Below are positions 18,849-27,856 of a stretch of DNA of 37,032 nt, in pieces. Origin of the DNA: Bacteroides sp. (GTDB lineage Bacteria > Bacteroidota > Bacteroidia > Bacteroidales > GCA-2748055); the NCBI GenBank assembly GCA_011056635.1, contig DSEO01000374.1, forward strand, positions 1 through 37,032, read 5' to 3'. Each line of letters opens with the position of its first letter. Position 1 is the first letter of the stretch. Both the position numbers and the translations under genes were made by a program. The notes below the pieces were generated by a model, which was not told the DNA's origin, searched no databases, and saw only the letters and a list, made by a program, of their open reading frames with translations.

Positions 18849-20756
18849 ATGAAGACACTCGGGAATCATCATCATCTGGAGATTCTGTCAAATGTGCCTG
18901 ACACCTGCATGATCGTATTCGATAGAGAGCTCACTATCATGGAAATCATCGACAGGGACGCCTGTCTCGAAGAGTTGATCCCCGGAAGCAGCGCTCTGGG
19001 CAATATCCATGATATCGCTGATCCTGTGTGGAAAAAAAACCTCATGGATGTGTGTGAAAATGCCATCAAAGGATCTCCTGAAACCAGGATCATGCAGCTG
19101 ACATCCGGACAGGTGAAAATCAGGACGCTGAATCTGGGGGAGATCGGGGGCGGCCCCGCAGGGGTCCTGATGCTGCAGGGCAATACGGGATCCCAGAGAG
19201 AATATGGCGATGAGATGAAGAAGGAGAAAGAGGAGGCGGAAGAGACCAGTGAGATCAAAAGCAGGTTCATGGCCCGGATAAGCCATGAGATCCGAACTCC
19301 CCTGAATGCGATCATCGGATTTATCGAGCAGCTACAGAAAACGCCCCTGAATGAAAAGCAGGTCGCCTATCTGAAGATCATCGATAAATCCTCCGTATAC
19401 CTGCTGGACCTTGTCAATGAAATTCTCACATTTTCCAAGATCGAATCGGGGGAACTGCAGCTGGATGAAGTTGATTTCAGGCTCGAATCGCTTTTCAGGG
19501 ACATTTACAATACATTCAGGAACCGGGCAGATGAAAAGGGGATCAATTTCAGGTATTCATTTGATGAAAAACTCAAAAAGATCTTCAGGGGGGATGCAAT
19601 CAGGCTCAAGCAGATCATCATCAACCTGGTAAGCAACGCCATTAAGTTCACCGAATACGGCTTCGTGGAACTGAAAGTGACCTGTCTCAAAGATGCAGGA
19701 GATGAAGTATGGATAAAGATCTCCGTTTCCGATACCGGGATTGGGATCTCCGAAAAAAAGATCCGGGATGTATTCACCGAATATAAACAGGCCAGTGTGG
19801 GTATCGCCAGGCTACACGGGGGGACCGGACTGGGACTGACCATCAGTAAACGGCTAACCGAAATGCTGTCCGGCGAGATCAGCGTGAAAAGCACTGAAGG
19901 AAAGGGATCTGTTTTTACCGTGCACATCCCGCTGAAGAAAAGCAAGCTTAAATACCTGTCCACCTATACCATGCACATTGATGCCGAAGAGCTTTCCGGC
20001 AAATCTGCACTGATCGTGGACGATGATGCCATGAACCGGTCCCTGGGAGTGATCATTCTGGAAGGATTCAACATGATGGTAAGCATGGCCTCGGACGGAA
20101 AAGAAGCCATGGAGATCCTCCGCAGGAAACGCTTCGATGTGGTACTGCTGGATATCCATATGCCATTGGTCAGCGGTCTGGATGTGGCCCGTTTCATCCG
20201 TAATAGTGAAAAGAACAGGGATGTGAAGATCATTGCGGTAACGGCGGAAATGATCAGGGAGGAACTGGAACACTGCCTGGAGGAAGGGATGGATGATTAC
20301 CTGATCAAACCATACCGGGAGATCAACCTGTTCAATAAACTTTGCAAAGTGCTCGAGGTAGAATCAGGAGAGATCGGTGGGCCCCCACTGGAGATCAGGT
20401 TGATCGAGTTCAATGCCCAACCGCTTTTCGATCTCCGTGAACTCAAAACTGTAACCCGCCAGAACAAAGAATTCTTCAATGAAATGATTGAAACTTTCAT
20501 CCACAATGCGGAGCGCGGGGTTGCACAGATCAGGAGTGCCTACGAAAAAAAGGACTGGCATACGATCAGTGAAACAGCACACCGGCTGATTCCTTCCTAT
20601 AAACACCTCGGAATTAAGAAAGTAGTTTCCAATCTGATAGAACTTAAAAGCAAGACCCAGCATGACCCCTTACCGGACAACCTGTCCGTGCTGATCTCGA
20701 AAATTGAGAGAAAGACGAAAGAGGTGACCAGAAGGCTGGAAAAAGAAAAATTATAA
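18849..20756 (+). CDS. Hybrid sensor histidine kinase (HisKA-HATPase-REC-HPt)
   Basis: ISHEIRTPLNAIIGF H-box; IINLVSNAIKFT N-box; DTGIGIS; REC VVLLDIHMPLVSG; HPt ISETAHRLIPSYKHLG. Confidence 0.95.
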   Translation: MKTLGNHHHLEILSNVPDTCMIVFDRELTIMEIIDRDACLEELIPGSSALGNIHDIADPVWKKNLMDVCENAIKGSPETRIMQLTSGQVKIRTLNLGEIGGGPAGVLMLQGNTGSQREYGDEMKKEKEEAEETSEIKSRFMARISHEIRTPLNAIIGFIEQLQKTPLNEKQVAYLKIIDKSSVYLLDLVNEILTFSKIESGELQLDEVDFRLESLFRDIYNTFRNRADEKGINFRYSFDEKLKKIFRGDAIRLKQIIINLVSNAIKFTEYGFVELKVTCLKDAGDEVWIKISVSDTGIGISEKKIRDVFTEYKQASVGIARLHGGTGLGLTISKRLTEMLSGEISVKSTEGKGSVFTVHIPLKKSKLKYLSTYTMHIDAEELSGKSALIVDDDAMNRSLGVIILEGFNMMVSMASDGKEAMEILRRKRFDVVLLDIHMPLVSGLDVARFIRNSEKNRDVKIIAVTAEMIREELEHCLEEGMDDYLIKPYREINLFNKLCKVLEVESGEIGGPPLEIRLIEFNAQPLFDLRELKTVTRQNKEFFNEMIETFIHNAERGVAQIRSAYEKKDWHTISETAHRLIPSYKHLGIKKVVSNLIELKSKTQHDPLPDNLSVLISKIERKTKEVTRRLEKEKL

Positions 20757-20778
20757 GCAATGACTACCTGCCAGATTC

Positions 20779-21198
20779 CTATTGCTTATCCTGCGCTTTT
20801 TTCAGTTCCGAAAGTATTTTGGCCATCTCTTCCTGTTGCTTCCTGATATCCTGGATTCCCATTCTGGTCTTGAGCAGTTCAAGGTTCTTTTCATCCATGA
20901 TCACGTCCCGGACCCGGCTCCCCGCCATCTTGTCTTTCATTTTACCGATCTCTACCCCGTGCTCCAGTTCGTATATCATCTTCCGCAGGCTGGTAGAGTA
21001 GTTCATCCAGCTAAGGATGCCGATAAAAATGAATCCCAGCAGGAAAAGCGCAAGGAAAGGGGGAAATGAAACTTCTCCCACTCCCAGGTTTATATTCAGG
21101 CTCACAGTAAAGATCTTCCAGTTAAATATGGCAAAATAGGCGCTGATCAGCACATAGATGATCAGCAGAATACTGTTCTTAAATAAAAGATTTCTCAT
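20779..21198 (-). CDS. Small membrane protein, LapA-domain-like
   Basis: Two TM helices with spacing like LapA/DUF1049 proteins followed by a charged helical tail. Confidence 0.65.
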   Translation of the reverse strand: MRNLLFKNSILLIIYVLISAYFAIFNWKIFTVSLNINLGVGEVSFPPFLALFLLGFIFIGILSWMNYSTSLRKMIYELEHGVEIGKMKDKMAGSRVRDVIMDEKNLELLKTRMGIQDIRKQQEEMAKILSELKKAQDKQ

Positions 21199-21635
21199 GA
21201 TTCTTCCTCTTCAAGCTTCTCACCGATCTGGACAATCTCCTTATCCAGCGCTCTCATCTGGGACATCAGTTTCTTGAAGTCTTCATTTTTCAGGAACTCT
21301 GCCCTGAATTTATACCTGCCGGAATATTCCATGAAACACATGTAGCCGAGCTGCATGGCTACTTCGTCCCGGTCCTCTTTCAAATTCCGCATTTCCGAAC
21401 GGTCCCTGAACTTTTCCGCGTAATTCTGGGCATTCACGGACAGGCTTTCGTAAATCTCGGATCCCTTTTCATAGGCAGATTCAGCCGCATCTTTCACTTT
21501 GTCAAAAAACCTCGAGAAAATGTCCGATGCCTTTTCTGAAAAGATCCTGGCTCCTTCTGTGATATTCTCTTTAGATTCCTGGATAATCTCCTTTTCCGGG
21601 GAGTCGCCGGACTTTTTATCATTTTTCATTGTCAT
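21195..21635 (-). CDS. Hypothetical helical/coiled-coil protein
   Basis: Clean 146-aa ORF whose stop overlaps the start of the downstream LapA-like gene; helix-rich, charged. Confidence 0.7.
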   Translation of the reverse strand: MTMKNDKKSGDSPEKEIIQESKENITEGARIFSEKASDIFSRFFDKVKDAAESAYEKGSEIYESLSVNAQNYAEKFRDRSEMRNLKEDRDEVAMQLGYMCFMEYSGRYKFRAEFLKNEDFKKLMSQMRALDKEIVQIGEKLEEEES

Positions 21636-21674
21636 TAAATTTTAGCTGTTAAATATGTATACCCTATATGCAAT

Positions 21675-23051
21675 TTACGCTTTTTTTGAGTTTCTGGCCC
21701 GTCTGCCCAGGAAATAAAACAAAACCAGCAATGCAACACCACCCAGTACGATCACAAAGATGGTGATCCCCATGGTCCTTCCGAACCTGGCCCGCTGCTT
21801 GGCTGTCTCAGCTTTCTTCTCAGAAAGCGCTTTCCTGGTTCTGGCAATTTCCGATTTCTCTTCCTGGATCAATTCATTCAGTGAATCCAGCTGGCTGTTC
21901 ATACTCAGCATGGTGCTGAGTTCATCGCTCAGACTATCTGAAAGGCTTCCTTCTGTAACTGCAGCACCGGTCCCCTCCTCCAGCAGTCTGATCTCTTCCT
22001 CGGCCAAACCTGCTTCGGTTTCCTCGATGGCTGCCTGCTGCTCGAGAATTTCACTCATTTCCTTGTTCCTGATAAGCTCGATCCGCTTGTTGAGGGATGC
22101 AATCCGGGCCTCCGAATCGGCCAGATCCTGAGAGATCTTCTCCTGTTTTTTCATGAGGTTCTGCCGTTCCTTCTTGAGGTGCTCCATCTCTCTGTTAAGC
22201 CTTTCCTTCTCTGATACAATGAAATTTTCTATGACGGCCTTTTTGTCATACTCCTGTTTAATCTGAGTCGTTAGTTCATCCATGACCGAATCGGTTTCTG
22301 CCACCCATTTTTCGATCTGGCTTACTTCTGAGTTCAGTTCCTGCCTGTTCTCCCTCTCCGCATCAATGATACTGTCCATTTCGGCAATTCTTTCCCTGTA
22401 TGGCTTCAGTTCCTTTTCGGCCGCATTGATCCTTAACAGATCATCCATTTCATCCACATACATCTGCCGCTCCATCTGATAGGCTTCTATTTTTTTCTCC
22501 GCGACCATGATCCGCTTTCTAAGCAGGTCTGCCCGCTTCAGTTCCTGCTGTTTCCGGGTTTCCCGCGCGGACATTCTGCTGTCGATTTCGGAAATTCCCG
22601 ATTCCAGCTTTTCCTCGGTCCTGCTCTCCTGTATTTCATAGAGATCCATGTTTTTCTCAATGGAATCAAGGCTGCTGTTCAACCCGGACATCTCATCCTT
22701 CAACTGCCGGATCGAATCTTCGTAGGCTGCTATGTTCTTTGCCAGCGTTTCTTTTTCAGATGCAACTTCAGATTCCTCTTCCTCTTGCAGTTGTTCGGCA
22801 AGCGTCTGCTGATTCTTTTCGAGACGCTGTATTTTCTCGTCTTTCAACGCGCGCTGTTGAATCAGAGCCTGTTTCTCTCTCAACAGGGAATCCCGGATTT
22901 GCCGGAGCTGATCCACAGCCTCTGCCTGGGAATCCTGTAACTGGGTCTGGCGGTCCAGCAGTTTCTGAATTTCCTGTTCTTCTGATGTTTTTGTCTTACA
23001 GCCGGCAAGGATCAGCATCAGGATCATTCCGGCGATGGTCAATTTTTTCAT
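21675..23051 (-). CDS. Lipoprotein with long coiled coil and C-terminal transmembrane helix
   Basis: MKKLTIAGMILMLILAGC lipobox; about 400 aa of Glu/Lys/Gln-rich heptads; C-terminal GITIFVIVLGGVALLVLFYFLGRRAR. Confidence 0.8.
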   Translation of the reverse strand: MKKLTIAGMILMLILAGCKTKTSEEQEIQKLLDRQTQLQDSQAEAVDQLRQIRDSLLREKQALIQQRALKDEKIQRLEKNQQTLAEQLQEEEESEVASEKETLAKNIAAYEDSIRQLKDEMSGLNSSLDSIEKNMDLYEIQESRTEEKLESGISEIDSRMSARETRKQQELKRADLLRKRIMVAEKKIEAYQMERQMYVDEMDDLLRINAAEKELKPYRERIAEMDSIIDAERENRQELNSEVSQIEKWVAETDSVMDELTTQIKQEYDKKAVIENFIVSEKERLNREMEHLKKERQNLMKKQEKISQDLADSEARIASLNKRIELIRNKEMSEILEQQAAIEETEAGLAEEEIRLLEEGTGAAVTEGSLSDSLSDELSTMLSMNSQLDSLNELIQEEKSEIARTRKALSEKKAETAKQRARFGRTMGITIFVIVLGGVALLVLFYFLGRRARNSKKA

Positions 23052-23446
23052 GGTTATTGAAATTTGTTTATGCATATCAAACAAAATGTCATAGGATTGC
23101 CCTGGTCAGTGAAAAAATCATTCCATGAAACAAGTAAACCCGTATATTCCTGTAAATAAACGCATTGCAGCTTAAGCCAAATTCAAACACCTGCCATGGT
23201 GTGTAATTATTTACCCAGTGTATCCCAAAGAATCCACAACTTGCCGGCCGGGAGCGGCCAAAGCCCCGTGTATTAAGCTTCCAATAACAGGCGGCCACTT
23301 CTTCCGTGATCTCATTGTTCTGAAATATTTTACAAGGTCAGGCTTGAAAACCGGTCGCAGTTGCAAGCTTTCCCAATAACGGCAAGTGCGGAAAATGGTA
23401 CGGGGATTGTACCTGATGGTCACTGACGTGGATTTGAGCAATTACT

Positions 23447-25657
23447 ATGAACCGCTTATTTATCGTATCAAATCGCCTGCCAGTTTCCGTCACACAATCA
23501 AAGGACGGTATCAAGGTCAGGCCATCGGTAGGGGGACTCGCCACCGGAATGAAGTCGATCTACAAGGAAATGGAAAGCACATGGGTTGGCTGGCCGGGGA
23601 TTGACAGAAGTTACCTGACCGGGGAGGATGAGAAGAGTGTGGCTGGCCAGCTTGAAAAAGAACACTGCCAGCCCCTCTATATTGATAAAAAGGATATGGA
23701 TGCCTACTATTACGGGTTCAGCAACAAGACCATCTGGCCCCTGTTCCACTACTTTCCCCAGTATACCGTGTATGACCGGGATTACTGGGAGGCATACAGG
23801 AAAGTGAACAGGATGTTCGCCGATAAACTGGAATCCATGATCCGAAAGGATGATCATATCTGGATCCATGATTACCATCTGCTGCTGCTGCCCAACATGA
23901 TCAAGGAAAAGCACCCCGGAACGACCATCGGGTTTTTCAACCATATCCCTTTCCCGTCGTATGAACTTTTCCGGCTGCTCCCCTGGAGGGAAGAGATTAT
24001 TGAAGGGATACTCGGTGCCGACCTGGTCGGATTCCACTCCTATGATTACGAAAGGCATTTCAGCAGCTGTGTCAGGAGACTTTTCGGCTACGATTATGAA
24101 CTGAACCAGTTCAATCTCGGCCATCGCATCATCCGGGTGGATAGTTTTCCCATGGGAATCGACTATGAAAAGTACAACAGTGCTGCCTGGAAGATCAGGA
24201 AGAACGGGAATCAGAAAAAACCGAAAGTGCAGGAGGATATTGAAAGGTTCCACCAGGTGATGCCGGGCCGGAAACTGATCCTTTCCATTGACAGGATGGA
24301 TTATTCCAAGGGAATCCCCAATCGTCTGCATGCATTCAGAAGATTTCTCGAGAAATACCCCGGTTACCACGGGAAAATATCCCTGGTGATGCTTACCGTT
24401 CCCTCCCGCAGCAAGGTGGACCAGTACCAGCTGTTGAAAAAAGAAGTGGATGAACAGGTGGGAAAGATCAACGGGACCTACGGGGACCTGAACTGGACTC
24501 CGGTATGGTACTTTTACCGGTCCATGTCCTTCGAAAACCTGATCCTGCTTTATTATTATTCGGATATCGGGCTGATCACCCCCCTCAGAGATGGGATGAA
24601 CCTGGTTGCCAAGGAATTCATCGCCACCAAGACGGAAGGAACAGGGGTGCTGATATTAAGTGAAATGGCCGGAAGTGCCAAAGAAATGAATGAGGCCATC
24701 CTGATCAATCCCAACAACCGCGAAGAGATGGCTGAGGCCATCAGACAGGCCATTGAGATGCCCGTCGAAGAGCAGAAGAAACGCAATGAACATTTGCAGA
24801 AACGACTGAAAAGATATACCGTGGAAAAATGGGCAGGGGACTTTGTCAGCGGCATGAAAGAGATCAAGACCATACAGCGGACATACAGCTCCAAGAAGAT
24901 GAATGCCCAGGTGACCGGCACCATTTTGGATAATTTCCGCAGTTCGGAGAAGCGGATCCTGTTTCTGGATTACAACGGCACCCTGGTTTACAGCAAGAAG
25001 GCAAGAGAATATGCCTCACCGGATAAGGAATTGTATGCGTTGCTGGACCGGCTGGAGGAAAGGTCGGTGGATATCGTCCTGATGAGCAGCAGGGACCGGG
25101 ACACCCTTGAGAAATGGTTCGGAGACCGGGATCTGATGCTCTTTGCCGAACATGGCATATGGAAAAAGACCGGGAAAGAAGGCTGGCAGCAGACCAGTCA
25201 GCCGATGGGCAATTTCTGGAAAGAATCCATCAGGCCTGCCATGGAGTCCTATGTGGACCGGACACCCGGCAGTTACCTGGAAGAAATGAACAATGTGCTA
25301 TCCTGGCACTTTGAAAAGGCAGATCCTGACCACGGGATCATCAGGGCGCGGGATCTGAAGGATGAGCTGACAGCAAGGATCCTGAACACGGAGCTTCAGA
25401 TCGTAGAGGGCCGGAATGTGATTGAAATCAAACCCTCAAGTATGAATAAAGGGATCGCGGCACTTGATGTGATCACCGGCAAAAATTATGATTTCATCAT
25501 GGCGGTGGGTGACGACTGGACCGATGAGACTATGTTCGAGCTGCTGCCCGAACGGGCCGTCACCCTCAGGGTGGGGATGAAAAAGACGATAGCCAGATAT
25601 AACTGCGAATCCTACAGGGATGTCAGAAAATTACTGAACCAGATGAGCATCAGGTAA
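23447..25657 (+). CDS. otsA-otsB fusion: Trehalose-6-phosphate synthase fused to trehalose-phosphatase-like HAD domain
   Basis: OtsA: IVSNRLPVSV, GGLATG, IHDYHLLLLP, RMDYSKGIPNRL, PLRDGMNLVAKE. OtsB: LFLDYNGTLV, AEHGIW, VGDDWTDETMF. Confidence 0.95.
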   Translation: MNRLFIVSNRLPVSVTQSKDGIKVRPSVGGLATGMKSIYKEMESTWVGWPGIDRSYLTGEDEKSVAGQLEKEHCQPLYIDKKDMDAYYYGFSNKTIWPLFHYFPQYTVYDRDYWEAYRKVNRMFADKLESMIRKDDHIWIHDYHLLLLPNMIKEKHPGTTIGFFNHIPFPSYELFRLLPWREEIIEGILGADLVGFHSYDYERHFSSCVRRLFGYDYELNQFNLGHRIIRVDSFPMGIDYEKYNSAAWKIRKNGNQKKPKVQEDIERFHQVMPGRKLILSIDRMDYSKGIPNRLHAFRRFLEKYPGYHGKISLVMLTVPSRSKVDQYQLLKKEVDEQVGKINGTYGDLNWTPVWYFYRSMSFENLILLYYYSDIGLITPLRDGMNLVAKEFIATKTEGTGVLILSEMAGSAKEMNEAILINPNNREEMAEAIRQAIEMPVEEQKKRNEHLQKRLKRYTVEKWAGDFVSGMKEIKTIQRTYSSKKMNAQVTGTILDNFRSSEKRILFLDYNGTLVYSKKAREYASPDKELYALLDRLEERSVDIVLMSSRDRDTLEKWFGDRDLMLFAEHGIWKKTGKEGWQQTSQPMGNFWKESIRPAMESYVDRTPGSYLEEMNNVLSWHFEKADPDHGIIRARDLKDELTARILNTELQIVEGRNVIEIKPSSMNKGIAALDVITGKNYDFIMAVGDDWTDETMFELLPERAVTLRVGMKKTIARYNCESYRDVRKLLNQMSIR

Positions 25658-25684
25658 AGGCTTAGACAATTAAACTGAAAAGTT

Positions 25685-26062
25685 ATGGAAAAGAAGAAGC
25701 ACGTTATTAACAAGAAGGTCGTTGTACAGGCAATTATCGACAAAATTGAAAACGAACATGATGATTTCGAGATCAAAACAGGTATCGTGGAAGGGTACGG
25801 CAGGCCTGAGAAGATCATTCGGAAAGGCGACCAGGGCAAAGGATATGTTCCCGACGTGATCCTGGAGAGCGATCAGCGGACGGAACTATTCGAAGTGGAA
25901 CTGGATGACGATTTTGAGCTGGACAAATGGAAACTATTTTCTCTTTATACAACCAAGATGAAGGGAAATTTCAATATTGTCACTCCGGAAGCAATACTTC
26001 CACAGGTCCGGGAAGTGTTGAATTCTGAGAACATCAACGCCAAAATCATCTATTTTTCATAA
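25685..26062 (+). CDS. Hypothetical protein with PD-(D/E)XK-like core
   Basis: YVPDVILES..TELFEVELDD...DKWKLFSLYTTKMKGNFNIVTPEAILPQVREVL resembles the PD...(I/F)EVE...W...(L/I)V(V/T)P pattern of small restriction-fold proteins. Confidence 0.6.
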   Translation: MEKKKHVINKKVVVQAIIDKIENEHDDFEIKTGIVEGYGRPEKIIRKGDQGKGYVPDVILESDQRTELFEVELDDDFELDKWKLFSLYTTKMKGNFNIVTPEAILPQVREVLNSENINAKIIYFS

Positions 26063-26178
26063 GCCGGGCCGGTTAGCCATGCATCCATGATCCCCGCGGG
26101 CCTGCTGCTTATTCAGCGTTGGGCCTGTGGGAGCGAGGGAATTTATGACAGATTGTGAAGTGGCGCGGCCTTTCCGGT

Positions 26179-26388
26179 CTAATCTTCCTCTTCCTCGTAC
26201 TGGATTGCTTCCACGGGACAGGATTCGGCCGCCTCTATGATTTCGTCCTCGTATTCGCTGAAATCGGCACCTTCAATGACCTCAGCGATGTCATCCGGTA
26301 ATTCGAAAACTTCGGGGCAGGTATCCACACAAAGATTGCATGCTGTACAATCGTCTGTAATCCAAACTTTTACAATAGCCATGTTCAT
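26179..26388 (-). CDS. 4Fe-4S ferredoxin
   Basis: DDCTACNLCVDTCPEVFE...AAESCPVEAIQ; acidic C-terminus. Confidence 0.9.
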   Translation of the reverse strand: MNMAIVKVWITDDCTACNLCVDTCPEVFELPDDIAEVIEGADFSEYEDEIIEAAESCPVEAIQYEEEED

Positions 26389-26421
26389 TGATTTTTAATG
26401 CTGCAAGATAAAAATGATATT

Positions 26422-27834
26422 TTAATTATTTCCGGAATTCACAAGTTTTTCTTTCAGGGTGTGTAATCTCCCGCTGATCCCTACTGTATAGATATGCGGA
26501 TTCATGAATCTCCGGTGTTCCTCAGGCAGGTCATTCAGCCCGGCACTGACACGATCAGCGATCATACCGGGTGTTTGCTTTCCAACGAGGATCTTTCCCT
26601 GTTCCATTACTTTTCCGGTCAGTTTCTCCCCCGTATAACCGGTCACATTCCGTTTCTTCCCCTGCTCATAAGGATGATAAATGATTCCAAACTCCTTTTC
26701 GTCCTCCAGGGCAATCCCGTCTGCCATCAACTTACCCCGTTCATCCCTGAAACGGAACAGGGCTTTTCTTCCCGGCAGGTTGGATTTCTGCACATTATCG
26801 GATACCTTCATGGTAGGCCGCCCATCGACCATACCGATCTTGTATACCCCGTCCAGTGCCCCGCTACCCTTGCCGGTGGCAAGTGCGGTCCCCACTCCGA
26901 AAGAATCGATGGGTGCGGACTGTTCCTTCAGGCTCTTGATCACATATTCATCAAGCTGGTTTGAAGCGATGATCTGCACATATCCGAGTCCTGCCCGGTC
27001 CAGCATTTTCCTGGCTTCCTTGCTCAGGTATGCCAGGTCACCGCTGTCCAGACGGATGCCCAGCAGTTTCCTGTCCCGCTTCTCCATTTCAAGTCCCACC
27101 CTGATCGCATTGGGGATCCCGCTTTTCAGCGTATTGTATGTGTCCACCAGCAGAATACAGTGATCCGGGAATATCCCTGCATAGGTTCTGAAAGCATTGA
27201 GTTCATCCGCAAAGGACTGAACCCATGAATGGGCCATGGTCCCCGAGGATTCAAGTCCGAAATGAAATGCACTATACACATTGGATGTCTGGTCAAAACC
27301 TCCGAGCACAGCAGCCCTGCTGGCCTGGATCCCGCCGAGGCCCTGGGCACGCCTGAGACCGAAATCCATCAGCTGGCTGTCACCTGCAGCCTGTCTGATC
27401 CGGGCAGCTTTCGTGGCAATGAGTGAATTGAAATTGAGCAGGTTCAGCAACAGGGTTTCGATCAGCTGGGTTTCAATAAGGTTTCCCTCCACCCTGACAG
27501 ATGGTTCCTGCGGAAACACGATCTCCCCTTCCTTCACCGAAAAGATATCGGCACGGAAGCGGAACGCTTCCAGGTAGGAAATGAAACTACTGTCGAATCC
27601 GAGACCGGACAAATACTTGCACGCTGTTCCGTCAAAACGGAAATCCTGAAGCGACACCAGCAGTTCTTCCAGGCCTGCAAATACCACGTAACCTCCGTCA
27701 TACGGGTTCTTTCTGAAATAGTAATCAAAAACCGCCGGGATCTCTTTCATTCCGCTCAGAAAATATCCCTGAGCCATTGTTAACTCATAATGATCGATGT
27801 ATAGTCCGGTATGTTGATTCAGAATGGGTACCAT
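26422..27834 (-). CDS. pncB: Nicotinate phosphoribosyltransferase
   Basis: LYIDHYELTMAQGYF N-terminus, DFGLRRAQG, LLVDTYNTL, GIRLDSGDL, FGVGTALATG. Confidence 0.94.
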   Translation of the reverse strand: MVPILNQHTGLYIDHYELTMAQGYFLSGMKEIPAVFDYYFRKNPYDGGYVVFAGLEELLVSLQDFRFDGTACKYLSGLGFDSSFISYLEAFRFRADIFSVKEGEIVFPQEPSVRVEGNLIETQLIETLLLNLLNFNSLIATKAARIRQAAGDSQLMDFGLRRAQGLGGIQASRAAVLGGFDQTSNVYSAFHFGLESSGTMAHSWVQSFADELNAFRTYAGIFPDHCILLVDTYNTLKSGIPNAIRVGLEMEKRDRKLLGIRLDSGDLAYLSKEARKMLDRAGLGYVQIIASNQLDEYVIKSLKEQSAPIDSFGVGTALATGKGSGALDGVYKIGMVDGRPTMKVSDNVQKSNLPGRKALFRFRDERGKLMADGIALEDEKEFGIIYHPYEQGKKRNVTGYTGEKLTGKVMEQGKILVGKQTPGMIADRVSAGLNDLPEEHRRFMNPHIYTVGISGRLHTLKEKLVNSGNN

Positions 27835-27856
27835 GCTTTTGCCGTGTGTATCAAAA

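Noticed and set aside
23100-23446. Long non-coding gap upstream of otsAB as a possible ncRNA or riboswitch
   Set aside because: No convincing long stems or conserved motif recognised; only short GC-rich partial palindromes.
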